Shown here: piece after piece, positions 44,143 to 52,264 of the stretch
Numbering within the stretch: position 1 is the first letter of the stretch
Layout of the letters: the number at the start of each line of letters is the position of its first letter
NCBI GenBank assembly: GCA_963813725.1
Contig: CAWFAI010000003.1
Location: forward strand, 1-64,000
Reading direction: 5' to 3'
DNA length: 64,000 nt
DNA from: VGBV01 sp963813725
GTDB lineage: Bacteria; Actinomycetota; Thermoleophilia; Solirubrobacterales; 70-9
Made by a program: the position numbers and the translations under genes
The notes under the pieces: model-generated
The model's database searches: none
What the model saw: the letters and a program-made list of their open reading frames with translations, nothing else
Told to the model about the DNA's origin: nothing

Positions 44143-44920
44143 CGGAGGCCTCGGCCTTCTTGGGCTCCTCGGCGGGCGGATCGCCGGAGGGCTCCTCGGA
44201 GGGTGGATCGCCGGCGGGCTCCTCGGAGGGCGTCACCGGGGTCTCGGGCGGACTGGGCTCAGAGGCCGGTTCGGGGGCTGATTTTTCCGGCGCCTGCTCC
44301 CGATCGGAGGCCTCCCCCTCGGACGCCGCCTCAGCGGACGCGGCCGCCTCGGGGACCGGCTTGGGGGACGCCGGCGTGGGATCGTCCTTGGGGGCGGCGT
44401 CTCCGTTCGAAGCGACGCCGAGCACCTCGTTGATCGAGATGCCGCGCAGCTTCGCCACGTCCTCGGGCTTGCGCAGGCTGAAGAGGCCCTCCATGGTGGC
44501 CTTCACCAGGTTGATCGGGTTCTGGGTGCCGATGCTCTTGGTGAGCACGTCGCGAACACCGCCCAGCTCGAGCACGGCGCGGACACCGCCCCCCGCGATC
44601 ACCCCGGTACCGGGGCTGGCCGGGCGCAACACGACGTGGCCGGCGCCGTAGCGGCCGATCACCCGGTGGGTGATGGTCTGGCCGTACTTGGGCACGCGGA
44701 TCAGGTTCTTGCGGGCGTCCTCGACCGCCTTCTGGATCGCCAGGGGCACCTCGCGGGCCTTGCCGTACCCGATTCCGACCACGGAGTCCTCGTCGCCGAC
44801 GGCGACGAGCGCGGTGAACGAGAAGCGGCGGCCGCCCTTGACGACCTTGGCGACGCGGTTGATCTCGATCACGCGCTCCTGCAGATCGAGTCCCTTGGGA
44901 CTGACGGTTTCGATGGTCAT
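44135..44920 (-). CDS. rpsE: 30S ribosomal protein S5 with 90-aa acidic Pro-rich tail
   Basis: 261 aa against the usual 165-170. Residues 1-171 are a normal S5 (RRFSFTALVAVGDEDSVVGI, GAGHVVLRPASPGTGVIAGG). Residues about 172-261 are Pro/Glu/Ala/Ser-rich with repeated SEEPxGDPP units. The tail would leave the ribosome near the mRNA entry side and is probably disordered. It overlaps the rpmD start, so it is truly translated in frame with the core. Confidence 0.97.
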   Translation of the reverse strand: MTIETVSPKGLDLQERVIEINRVAKVVKGGRRFSFTALVAVGDEDSVVGIGYGKAREVPLAIQKAVEDARKNLIRVPKYGQTITHRVIGRYGAGHVVLRPASPGTGVIAGGGVRAVLELGGVRDVLTKSIGTQNPINLVKATMEGLFSLRKPEDVAKLRGISINEVLGVASNGDAAPKDDPTPASPKPVPEAAASAEAASEGEASDREQAPEKSAPEPASEPSPPETPVTPSEEPAGDPPSEEPSGDPPAEEPKKAEASDG

Positions 44921-44966
44921 GGGCTGAAAGACGGTAGCGGAGCCACGCGGGCGGCCCCGGGAGCCA

Positions 44967-45320
44967 TCAGAACTTCAGTCCCCCCTCCCGAGCGCCCTCG
45001 GCCAGGGCCTTGACCCGGCCGTGGTAGCGGTAGCCGCTGCGGTCGAAGACGCAGGTCTCGACGCTGGCCTGGGTGGCGCGCTTCGCGATCATCTCCCCGA
45101 CCTTCTTGGCCTGGTCCATCCGCGAGAGGCCGCGCAGGTCGTCCTCGGTCCAGTTGACCGCGGTCAGGGTGCGACCGGAGTCGTCGTCGATCAGCTGCGC
45201 CGAGATGCCTCGGTTCGAGCGATGGACCGACAGGCGCGGCCGCTCGGCGCTGCCGCGGATCTTCGCCCGCACGCGGCGGCGGCGGCGCAGGCGCTGCTGG
45301 GGCTTGGTCAGAACCGTCAC
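44967..45320 (-). CDS. rplR: 50S ribosomal protein L18
   Basis: 117 aa. RRRRVRAKIRGSAERPRLSV and the C-terminal DRSGYRYHGRVKALAEGARE identify L18, which binds 5S rRNA. GTG start, 2 nt after the rplF stop. Confidence 0.97.
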   Translation of the reverse strand: MTVLTKPQQRLRRRRRVRAKIRGSAERPRLSVHRSNRGISAQLIDDDSGRTLTAVNWTEDDLRGLSRMDQAKKVGEMIAKRATQASVETCVFDRSGYRYHGRVKALAEGAREGGLKF

Positions 45321-45322
45321 CG

Positions 45323-45856
45323 TTATGCCCGCTTTCCGACCTTGCGGCTGACGTGCTCGCCCGCGTAGCGGACCCCCTTGCCCTTGTAGGGCTCCGGCGG
45401 GCGGCTCTTCCGGATGCGGGCGGCGATCTCGCCGACGAGCTGCTTGTCGATCCCGCGCACGACCACCTGGGTCGGCTCGGGGACCTCGAACTCGATCCCC
45501 TCGGGCGCCTGCAGCGTGACGGGATGCGAGTAGCCGAGCGACATCTCCAGCGCCTTGCCCTTGAGCTGGGCCCGGTAGCCGACGCCCTGGATCTCCAGGC
45601 GGCGCTCATAGCCGTCGGTGACCCCCTCGACCATGTTCGCGATCAGGCTGCGCGTAAGCCCGTGCAGGGCACGGTGCTCGCCTCGGTCGGTGGGGCGCTC
45701 CACGGTCAGGGTGGCGCCATCCAGCGACACCTTCATGTCGGGCACGATCTGCTGGGAGAGCTCCCCCTTGGGTCCCTTGACCGTCACCTCGCTGGGCTTG
45801 ACGTCGATCTCGACCCCGTCGGGGATATCTATCGGCTTCTTTCCGATCCGGCTCAT
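45323..45856 (-). CDS. rplF: 50S ribosomal protein L6
   Basis: 177 aa, standard length. SRIGKKPIDIPDGVEIDV at the start and the C-terminal PEPYKGKGVRYAGE are diagnostic. Confidence 0.97.
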   Translation of the reverse strand: MSRIGKKPIDIPDGVEIDVKPSEVTVKGPKGELSQQIVPDMKVSLDGATLTVERPTDRGEHRALHGLTRSLIANMVEGVTDGYERRLEIQGVGYRAQLKGKALEMSLGYSHPVTLQAPEGIEFEVPEPTQVVVRGIDKQLVGEIAARIRKSRPPEPYKGKGVRYAGEHVSRKVGKRA

Positions 45857-45874
45857 GGGTCTCGTCTCAGCGGG

Positions 45875-46270
45875 TCACCAGACGTAGGCGACGACCTCGC
45901 CGCCGACGCCCTTCTTGGTCGCCTCGTGGCCGGTCATGACGCCCGTGGAGGTGGACATGATCGTCGTGCCCATGCCGCCCTGGACCCTCGGCACGTCGCC
46001 GCTCTGGACGTAGCGGCGCCGGCCGGGCCGCGAGACCCGCTCCATGCCGCTGATCACGGGGTCGCGGTCCTCGGTGTAGCGCAGCGTCACGCGCAGCACC
46101 TCCCCCTTCTCGCCCTGCTCGGCCGCGAAGTCGGTGATGTAGCCCTGCTCCTTGAGGATGCGGGACATCTCGCGCTTCAGGCGCGAGGAGGGGATCACGA
46201 CCTCCTCGTGCTCGGCGCCGAGCGCGTTGCGAAGCCGGGTCAGGTAGTCGCCTACTGGATCAGTGAGCAT
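45875..46270 (-). CDS. rpsH: 30S ribosomal protein S8
   Basis: 131 aa. DPVGDYLTRLRNALGAEHEE and the C-terminal GIMSTSTGVMT-type motif (TTIMSTSTGVMTGHEA) identify S8, the classical translational regulator of spc operons. Confidence 0.97.
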   Translation of the reverse strand: MLTDPVGDYLTRLRNALGAEHEEVVIPSSRLKREMSRILKEQGYITDFAAEQGEKGEVLRVTLRYTEDRDPVISGMERVSRPGRRRYVQSGDVPRVQGGMGTTIMSTSTGVMTGHEATKKGVGGEVVAYVW

Positions 46271-46288
46271 GATGTGGTCCTGGTCGCC

Positions 46289-46474
46289 TTACCAGCTCGA
46301 CTTGGTCATACCGGGGACGTAGCCCTGGTGGGCCTGCTCGCGCAGGCAGATCCGGCAGAGGCCGAACTTGCGGTAGTAGGCGCGGGAGCGGCCGCAGCGG
46401 CGGCAGCGGTTGTACCCGCGCGTTTTGAACTTGGGCGGGTTGCTCTGCTTCACCCGCTGGGACGTCTTGGCCAT
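46289..46474 (-). CDS. rpsN: 30S ribosomal protein S14, zinc-binding type
   Basis: 61 aa, the short type Z. Two C-x2-C pairs: CRRCGR and CRICLR. ATG shares a base with the rplE stop (TGATG). Confidence 0.97.
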   Translation of the reverse strand: MAKTSQRVKQSNPPKFKTRGYNRCRRCGRSRAYYRKFGLCRICLREQAHQGYVPGMTKSSW

Positions 46475-47358
46475 CAGCCTTCCTTCTCTTTATCGTCGTC
46501 GCCGCTCTTGGCGGCGTCCTCGCTCTTGCCTTCGGGCTTGTCCTCGCCCTCGGGCTTCTTCTCGCCCTCCTCACCCTCGGCGGCCTCGCCCTCCTCGCCC
46601 TCCTCGGGCTTCTCGGGCTTGGCGTAGGCCTCGGGGTTCTCCTCCTTCAGCTGCTCCAGCGCGGCCTCCTCGGCCTCGGCGCGCTGGCGCGCCTCCTCCT
46701 TGCGCCGCTCCTCCTCCTCCTCGGCGGCCTTGTCGACCTCGCCGGGCCGGCCGTCGGCCGCGAAGGGCATGCCCAGGCCGTCCAGCAGGGCGAAGGCCTC
46801 GACGTCGGTGGCGGCGCTGGTGGTGATGGTGATGTCGAGGCCGCGGACCTCGTCGATCGAGTCATAGTCGATCTCGGGGAAGATGATCTGCTCGCGCACG
46901 CCCATCGAGTAGTTGCCGCGGCCGTCGAACGAGCGCGGGCTGAGGCCGCGGAAGTCGCGGATGCGGGGGATCGCGATCGTGACCAGGCGGTCCAGGAACT
47001 CCCACATGCGGGCCCGGCGCAGCGTCACGGCGACGCCGACGGGCATCTGCTCACGGACCTTGAAGTTCGCGATCGACTTCTTGGCGCGACGAGTGTTCGG
47101 CGCCTGGCCGGCGATGGTCGCGAGCTGCTCGATCGCCGCCTCCAGCATCTGGGTGTTCTGCTTTGCCTCGCCCACCCCCATGTTGAGCGTGATCTTCTGC
47201 AGCGTCGGGACGGCCATCGGGCTCGAATAGCCGAAGCGCTCGACGAGCGCCGGCTTGACCTCGTTCGCGTAGGCGTCGCGCAGCCGCGGCGGCGGGGCCG
47301 CCTGCTTCTGTTGCTGCGTCGCCTTCTTCTCCTTCTGTTCGGTCGCGGCTTCCATCAA
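46474..47358 (-). CDS. rplE: 50S ribosomal protein L5 with ~90-aa charged C-terminal tail
   Basis: 294 aa against about 180 for typical L5. The core (about 25-200) is complete, with LQKITLNMGVG and NYSMGVREQIIFPEIDYD. Residues about 204-294 are a long Glu/Lys/Ala helix (EEEEERRKEEARQRAEAEEA) followed by acidic repeats (EEGEEGE, GEDKPEG). The N-terminus also has a Gln/Lys-rich 20-residue lead. The stop lies exactly at the rpsN start, so the tail is translated. Confidence 0.97.
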   Translation of the reverse strand: MMEAATEQKEKKATQQQKQAAPPPRLRDAYANEVKPALVERFGYSSPMAVPTLQKITLNMGVGEAKQNTQMLEAAIEQLATIAGQAPNTRRAKKSIANFKVREQMPVGVAVTLRRARMWEFLDRLVTIAIPRIRDFRGLSPRSFDGRGNYSMGVREQIIFPEIDYDSIDEVRGLDITITTSAATDVEAFALLDGLGMPFAADGRPGEVDKAAEEEEERRKEEARQRAEAEEAALEQLKEENPEAYAKPEKPEEGEEGEAAEGEEGEKKPEGEDKPEGKSEDAAKSGDDDKEKEG

Positions 47359-47362
47359 TTCC

Positions 47363-47701
47363 TCAGTCGATCTCCGTGCCCTTGCGCGCGCCCACGCGGC
47401 GGCGCTTGCCGTCGGCGCCCCGCTCGATCCGCACCCGGGTGGGCTTGTTGTCGGAGGGATCCAGCAGCATCACGTTGGAGATGTGGATCGGCCCCTCCTT
47501 CTCGATGATGCCGCCGACCTCGCCGCCTTTGGAGGCGTCCTTGACCGACACCGGGCGCTGGTGGCGCTTGACGATGTTAAGGCCCTCGACGAACACCTTC
47601 CCCTTCTTGGGCTCGGTGTGAAGAACGCGGCCCGTCTTGCCGCGATCCTTGCCGCCGATCACCGTGACCATGTCGTCCTTGCGGATCCGCATCCGGCCCA
47701 T
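47363..47701 (-). CDS. rplX: 50S ribosomal protein L24
   Basis: 112 aa. The KOW motif (MVTVIGGKDRGKTGRVL) and VEGLNIVKRHQRP are diagnostic. Spaced 2 nt from rplN and 4 nt from rplE. Confidence 0.97.
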   Translation of the reverse strand: MGRMRIRKDDMVTVIGGKDRGKTGRVLHTEPKKGKVFVEGLNIVKRHQRPVSVKDASKGGEVGGIIEKEGPIHISNVMLLDPSDNKPTRVRIERGADGKRRRVGARKGTEID

Positions 47702-47703
47702 CG

Positions 47704-48072
47704 CTACAGCACCTCCGGGGCGAGGGAGACGATCCGCATGAAGTTCTTGTCGCGCAGCTCGCGAGCCACCGGCCCGAAGATGCGGGTGCCGCGAGGAGCG
47801 CCCTGCGGGTCGATCAGCACCGCCGCGTTCTCGTCGAAGGAGATGTAGGTGCCGTCCTTGCGGCCGAGCTGCTTGCGGGTGCGCACGACCACGGCCTCCA
47901 CCACCTCGCCCTTGCGGACGCCGCCGTGCGGCGTCGCCTGCTTCACGGTCGCCGTGATCACGTCGCCGATCCGCGCGTAGCGGCGGTGCGAGCCGCCCTT
48001 GACGCGGATGCAGAGGATCTCGCGGGCGCCCGAGTTGTCGGCGACTCTGAGCTTTGACTCCTGCTGGATCAT
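47704..48072 (-). CDS. rplN: 50S ribosomal protein L14
   Basis: 122 aa, the universal length. MIQQESKLRVADNSGAREIL and the C-terminal FGPVARELRDKNFMRIVSLA are diagnostic. Confidence 0.98.
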   Translation of the reverse strand: MIQQESKLRVADNSGAREILCIRVKGGSHRRYARIGDVITATVKQATPHGGVRKGEVVEAVVVRTRKQLGRKDGTYISFDENAAVLIDPQGAPRGTRIFGPVARELRDKNFMRIVSLAPEVL

Positions 48073-48079
48073 CGCGTCA

Positions 48080-48790
48080 CTACTTGGCCTTCTCCATGAC
48101 CTCGACCAGGCGCCACCGCTTCGTGCGGGACAGCGGCCGGGTCTCGACGATCTTCACCAGGTCGCCCTCGCCGGCCTCGTTCGACTCGTCGTGGGCGCGC
48201 AGCGTGCTGGACTGGCGCACGATCTTCTCGTAGGCCGGGTGGCGGCGGGCGACGTCGATGCGAACCGTGATCGTCTTGTCGGCCTTGCTGGAGACCACCG
48301 TGCCCTGGCGCTCCTTGCGCCCCGCGGACTCGCGCTCTGCGGCCGGGGTGCCGGTGCCGGCTTCGCCCCCCTGGCGGCGCTTCCTGCGGTAGGACGAGCG
48401 GGCCTTTGCGGCGTCCCCGCGGCGGCTCGTCCGCTCGGCGACGCGCTCTGAGGGGCTGCGCTGCGGCCCCGCCTCGCCTGACTCGCGCGAGCGCTCGAGG
48501 CGCCGGCGCGCCTTCCAGTCGAGGCCCTCCATCTCATCGGGCCCCGAGTCATCCGCGGCAGCGCCCCCTTCGGCGGCAGGGGCCTCTTCACTCGAAGATG
48601 CGTCCTCGGCTTCGCCTGCGGGCGCATCGGCGGGAGCATCCTCCGCAGGGGCGTCCTCGGCCGCCTCCTCCGCCGGAGCCTGCTCGGCCGGAGCCTCCTC
48701 GGCGGGGGCGTCCTCGGCCGCAGCCTCGGCCTCGGGGGCCTGATCGTCCTTGGTCTCTTCGCTGCGCTCGTTCTTCTCTTCGTCAGCCAT
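48080..48790 (-). CDS. rpsQ: 30S ribosomal protein S17 with 155-aa N-terminal extension
   Basis: 236 aa against the usual 80-90. The S17 core occupies residues about 157-236 (RQGTVVSSKADKTITVRID, HPAYEKIVRQS, ETRPLSRTKRWRLVEV). Residues 1-85 are strongly acidic Ala/Glu/Pro repeats (APAEEAPAEQAPAEEA); 86-156 are basic and Arg/Ser-rich (RRRLERSRESGE, SSYRRKRRQGG). The extension is in the same unbroken frame and starts at an ATG 2 nt before the rpmC stop region. A bipolar acidic-basic extension on a primary rRNA-binding protein is unusual. Confidence 0.93.
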   Translation of the reverse strand: MADEEKNERSEETKDDQAPEAEAAAEDAPAEEAPAEQAPAEEAAEDAPAEDAPADAPAGEAEDASSSEEAPAAEGGAAADDSGPDEMEGLDWKARRRLERSRESGEAGPQRSPSERVAERTSRRGDAAKARSSYRRKRRQGGEAGTGTPAAERESAGRKERQGTVVSSKADKTITVRIDVARRHPAYEKIVRQSSTLRAHDESNEAGEGDLVKIVETRPLSRTKRWRLVEVMEKAK

Positions 48791-48792
48791 TC

Positions 48793-49005
48793 TCAGTCCT
48801 TCAGTTCCTTCTCGACGTCGATCCCGCGCTCCTTGGCGACGGTCAGCAGCCGCGCCACGTCGCGCCGGGCGTTGCCCATGGCGGAGGTGTTCTCGAGCTC
48901 GCCGGTGGCGTGCTGGAAGCGGATCCCGAAGTGCTCCTCCTTGGCCTGTCGCAGGCGCTCGATCAGCTCGGGGTCCTTCAGGTTGTGCACCTCTGAAGCC
49001 TTCAC
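48793..49005 (-). CDS. rpmC: 50S ribosomal protein L29
   Basis: 70 aa from a GTG (49003-49005) that overlaps the rplP stop as GTGA. ASEVHNLKDPELIERLRQAK and HFGIRFQHATGELENTS fit L29, at the peptide exit tunnel. Confidence 0.95.
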   Translation of the reverse strand: MKASEVHNLKDPELIERLRQAKEEHFGIRFQHATGELENTSAMGNARRDVARLLTVAKERGIDVEKELKD

Positions 49006-49421
49006 GCCTCGGCCCCCTCCCGCCGCACGAACTTGGTCTTGATCGGAAGCTTGTGACCGGCCAGGCGCATCGCGTCCTTGGCCAGCTCCTCGTCCACGCC
49101 CGCCAGCTCGAACATGACGCGGCCCGGCTTGACGACGGCGACCCAGCCCTCGGGGTTGCCCTTGCCCGAGCCCATGCGGGTCTCGGCCGGCTTCGCGGTC
49201 ACCGGCTTGTCGGGGAAGATGTTGATCCAGACCTTCCCGCCTCGCTTGATCTTGCGGGTCATCGCGACCCGGGCGGCCTCGATCTGGCGGTTGGTGATCC
49301 AGCCGCGCTCCATCGCCTTCAGCCCGTACTCGCCGAACGCGACCGTGCTGCCGCCCTTGGCGTAGCCGCGCATGCGGCCGCGCATCTGCTTGCGGTACTT
49401 GACGCGCTTGGGCATCAGCAT
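49002..49421 (-). CDS. rplP: 50S ribosomal protein L16
   Basis: 139 aa from MLMPKRVKYRKQMRGRMRG. The start shares a base with the rpsC stop. GGSTVAFGEYGLKAMERGWI and the C-terminal GHKLPIKTKFV are diagnostic. A longer frame upstream is shadow of rpsC. Confidence 0.97.
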   Translation of the reverse strand: MLMPKRVKYRKQMRGRMRGYAKGGSTVAFGEYGLKAMERGWITNRQIEAARVAMTRKIKRGGKVWINIFPDKPVTAKPAETRMGSGKGNPEGWVAVVKPGRVMFELAGVDEELAKDAMRLAGHKLPIKTKFVRREGAEA

Positions 49422-50125
49422 CAGCCACGACCCCCTCGGCCCCCGCGCCCGCCGCCGGGGCCGCCGTCCTCGTCCTCGGCGCCCTCGGTGCGGTAGCCCT
49501 CGGGCATGACCTCGCCCTTGTTGATCCAGCACTTGACGCCGATGCGGCCGGTGGTGGTGCGGGCCTCGATGAAGCCGTAGTCGATGTCGGCCCTGAGGGT
49601 GTGCAGCGGCACGCGGCCGTCGGAATAGCCCTCGGTCCGCGCCATCTCGGCGCCGCCCAGGCGGCCCGAGACCTGGACCTTGACCCCCTTCGCGCCGGAG
49701 CGCATGGCCGAGGTCAGCGCGCGCTTCATCGCGCGGCGGAAGGCGACGCGGTTCTGCAGCTGCTCCGCGATCGACTGCGCGACCAGCTTCGCGTCAAGCT
49801 CGGGGCGCTTGATCTCCTTGATGTTCACCTTGACCGGACGGCCGGTGATCTTGTGGAGCTCCTTGCGCAGCGCGTCCACCTCGCTGCCGGACTTGCCGAT
49901 CACGATGCCCGGGCGCGCGGTGGCGATGTCCACCTCGATCTCGTTCGAGCCCTTCTTGATCGTGATGTCCGACAGCCCGGCGTGGCTGAGCTTCTCCTCG
50001 ATGTGCTCGCGGATCTGGATGTCCTCCATCAGGTAGTCCGCGAACTCGCGCTCGTTGAACCAATTCGACTTCCAGTCGTGGATGTAGCCGACCCTGAAGC
50101 CCTCTGGATGGATCTTCTGTCCCAT
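49421..50125 (-). CDS. rpsC: 30S ribosomal protein S3
   Basis: 234 aa. MGQKIHPEGFRVGYIHDW, the KH domain GRPGIVIGKSGSEVDALRKE-type core (here ARPGIVIGKSGSE) and GVKCWINKGEVMP are present. The C-terminus ends in a Gly/Arg-rich tail (GGPGGGRGGRGGRG). Confidence 0.97.
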   Translation of the reverse strand: MGQKIHPEGFRVGYIHDWKSNWFNEREFADYLMEDIQIREHIEEKLSHAGLSDITIKKGSNEIEVDIATARPGIVIGKSGSEVDALRKELHKITGRPVKVNIKEIKRPELDAKLVAQSIAEQLQNRVAFRRAMKRALTSAMRSGAKGVKVQVSGRLGGAEMARTEGYSDGRVPLHTLRADIDYGFIEARTTTGRIGVKCWINKGEVMPEGYRTEGAEDEDGGPGGGRGGRGGRG

Positions 50126-50132
50126 GCTCTCC

Positions 50133-50828
50133 TCAGTCCTCCGGGGTCAGCGCAACTTTGATGTGGCTGGTTCGCTTGTTGATGCGGGTGGCGCGACCGA
50201 GCGCGCGCGGCCGATAGCGGCGCAGCGTCGGCCCCTCGTCCACGGTGATGTCGGTCAGGATCAGGTCGTCTGCGACCAGGTCGTGGTTGTTCTCGGCGTT
50301 GGCCGCGGCCGAGCCGATCAGCTTGGCGATGTCACGAGCGGCGCCGCGGCTGGAGAAGCGCAGCGTGGTGAGCGCGTCCTCGAGGGGCATGCCGCGCACC
50401 TGGTCGGCGACCAGGCGGGCCTTGCGAGGGGCGACGCGCACGAAGCTGGCCTTGGCCCTGACCACCGGGCGCTCGCTCGGCTCCTTGGCGGCTGCCTTGC
50501 CCTTGGGCTTGGTCTCGGCCGCCTTCTTGGCCGCCCTCTTCGCCGCGGGCTTCCCGCTCGTCTTCTTGGCGGTCTTCTTCGTGGATGCCGGCTTGGCCTC
50601 TGAGGCGGCCTTCTTGTCGGCCGTCTTGGAGGTCGCCTCGGCGGCGGTCCCCGTCTTGCCCCTGGCGGCGGCCTCGGCCTTGGGGTCGGCCTGCTTCGCC
50701 GTCCGCTTCTTCGCGGGCGCCTTCTTCTCGGCCGCCTTCCCCTCCTTGCTAGCGGGCTTCTTTGCGGCGGGCTTGCGCGCCGGCTTCTTCGCGGCGTCCT
50801 TCTTCTTGGTGTCCTTGGGCTCGGCCAT
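50133..50828 (-). CDS. rplV: 50S ribosomal protein L22 with ~120-aa Lys/Ala-rich N-terminal extension
   Basis: 231 aa against about 110-120. The L22 core starts near residue 121 (VRAKASFVRVAPRKARLVAD) and ends with YRPRALGRATRINKRTSHIK. Residues 1-120 are Lys/Ala/Pro repeats (KKPARKPAAKKPASKEGKAA) resembling histone-H1-like tails. The start ATG 50826-50828 lies 2 nt after the rpsS stop. Since L22 lines the exit tunnel, the extension should lie at the ribosome surface. Confidence 0.95.
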   Translation of the reverse strand: MAEPKDTKKKDAAKKPARKPAAKKPASKEGKAAEKKAPAKKRTAKQADPKAEAAARGKTGTAAEATSKTADKKAASEAKPASTKKTAKKTSGKPAAKRAAKKAAETKPKGKAAAKEPSERPVVRAKASFVRVAPRKARLVADQVRGMPLEDALTTLRFSSRGAARDIAKLIGSAAANAENNHDLVADDLILTDITVDEGPTLRRYRPRALGRATRINKRTSHIKVALTPED

Positions 50829-50830
50829 GC

Positions 50831-51112
50831 CTAGTCGTCCTTCTGCGCCGAGCCGGCACCCGAGTGGGCGCGGAAGGTGCGGGTCGGGGCGAACTCGCCC
50901 AGCTTGTGGCCGACCATGGACTCGGAGATGTAGACCGGCACGTGCTTGCGGCCGTCGTGGACGGCGATCGTGTGGCCGACCATCTCCGGGAAGACGGTGG
51001 ACTTGCGCGACCAGGTCTTGACCATGGCCTTCTGTCCGGACTCGTTCATCGCGCCGATCCGCTTCATCAGGCGCTCCTCGGCCCACGGTCCCTTCTTGGT
51101 CGAGCGTCCCAT
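50831..51112 (-). CDS. rpsS: 30S ribosomal protein S19
   Basis: 93 aa. MGRSTKKGPWAEERLMKRI and HVPVYISESMVGHKLGEFAP identify S19. Start ATG 51110-51112. Confidence 0.98.
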   Translation of the reverse strand: MGRSTKKGPWAEERLMKRIGAMNESGQKAMVKTWSRKSTVFPEMVGHTIAVHDGRKHVPVYISESMVGHKLGEFAPTRTFRAHSGAGSAQKDD

Positions 51113-51120
51113 CAGTGACT

Positions 51121-51958
51121 TTACCTCTTCTTCCTGCGGCGGGCGCGGACGATCATCGCGTCGGAGCGCTTGCCCTTCTTGCGCGTGCGGTAGCCGAGCG
51201 TCGGCTTGCCCCATGGGGTCACGGGGTGGCCGCCGGGCGTGTGGTGGGCCTCGCCGCCGCCGTGCGGGTGGTCCACCGGGTTCATGGCGACACCGCGGGT
51301 CTGGGGGCGCTTGTTGCGATGGCGGCTGCGGCCCGCCTTGCCCCCCTTCACGTTCTGGTGCTCGGTGTTGGTCAGGGCCCCGACCGTGGCGCGGCACTCG
51401 CCGCGGACCATGCGCACCTCCGAGGAGGGCAGCCGCAGCGAGACCATCGGGCCCTCCTTGGCGACGACCTGGATCGCGGTGCCGGCGGCGCGGCCGAGGC
51501 GGCCGCCCTGGCCCGGCGTCAGCTCGACGTTGTGGACCACGGTGCCCGTCGGGATCCTGGCCAGCGGCAACGCGTTGCCCGGGGTGATGTCGGCGCCCTC
51601 GCCCGAGACGACCTCGGCGCCGATCGCGAGGCCCTGCGGGGCGAGGATGTAGCGCTTCTCGCCGTCGGCGTAGTGCAGCAGCGCGATATAGGCGCTGCGG
51701 TTGGGGTCGTACTCGATCGGTCGCGACCCTGGCGGGGACCCCGTCCTTGGTGCGCTTGAAGTCGATGCGCCGGTACAGGCGCTTGGCGCCGCCGCCGCGG
51801 TGGCGCGAGGTGATGCGACCGGCCGCGTTGCGGCCGCTGGAGCGCTTCTTGCCCTCCAACAGGGACTTCTCCGGCGCGTCCCCACTGAGCTCCTCGCGCA
51901 GCTGGTAGGTGCCGAAGCGGCGCCCGGGGCTGGTCGGCCTTGTCTTGCGGTTCGCCAT
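51121..51958 (-). CDS. rplB: 50S ribosomal protein L2, one apparent frame break
   Basis: Peptidyl-transferase-centre protein, about 278 aa when read through. The first part (to about residue 78) ends RRIDFKRTKDGVPARVAT. The rest resumes in another frame as IEYDPNRSAYIALLHYADGE, ending in VRARRRKKR. One extra G near 51720 separates the parts; removing it gives VATIEYDPN, the family sequence. L2 is essential, so a real break is not credible: this is a sequence error and a key control for the other broken genes. Confidence 0.97.
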
Positions 51959-51967
51959 CAGATCTCT

Positions 51968-52264
51968 TTAGCCCTCCACCGCAGCGCCCTCGAACAGCTC
52001 GATGCGCTGGCCGGGGGCGAGTTGGACGACCGCCTTCTTCCAGGAGCGGCTGGTGCCCGTGGTGAGGCCGCGGCGCTTCGGCTTGGCGCGGACCTTGGCG
52101 GTCTTCACCGACCGCACCTTGACCTCGAAGATGTCCTCGATCGCCTGCGCGATCTGGGTCTTGTGCGCCCTGTCGTGGACGCGGAAGGTGTACTTGCCGT
52201 CGGCCATCAGCGCGTAGCTCTTCTCCGAGACGACCGGGCGGATGATCACCTGACGGGGATCCAT
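51968..52264 (-). CDS. rplW: 50S ribosomal protein L23
   Basis: 98 aa from MDPRQVIIRPVVSEKSYALM. The start shares a base with the rplD stop (TGATG). VRSVKTAKVRAKPKRRG is the conserved loop. Confidence 0.97.
   Translation of the reverse strand: MDPRQVIIRPVVSEKSYALMADGKYTFRVHDRAHKTQIAQAIEDIFEVKVRSVKTAKVRAKPKRRGLTTGTSRSWKKAVVQLAPGQRIELFEGAAVEG

Noticed and set aside
48080..48790. S17 extension as a fusion of two genes by frameshift
   Set aside because: The frame is continuous, starts with its own ATG just after rpmC, and there is no recognisable second protein in the extension.
51700..51740. Programmed frameshift in rplB
   Set aside because: No slippery heptamer or downstream structure is evident, and many unrelated genes here show the same kind of single-base break.
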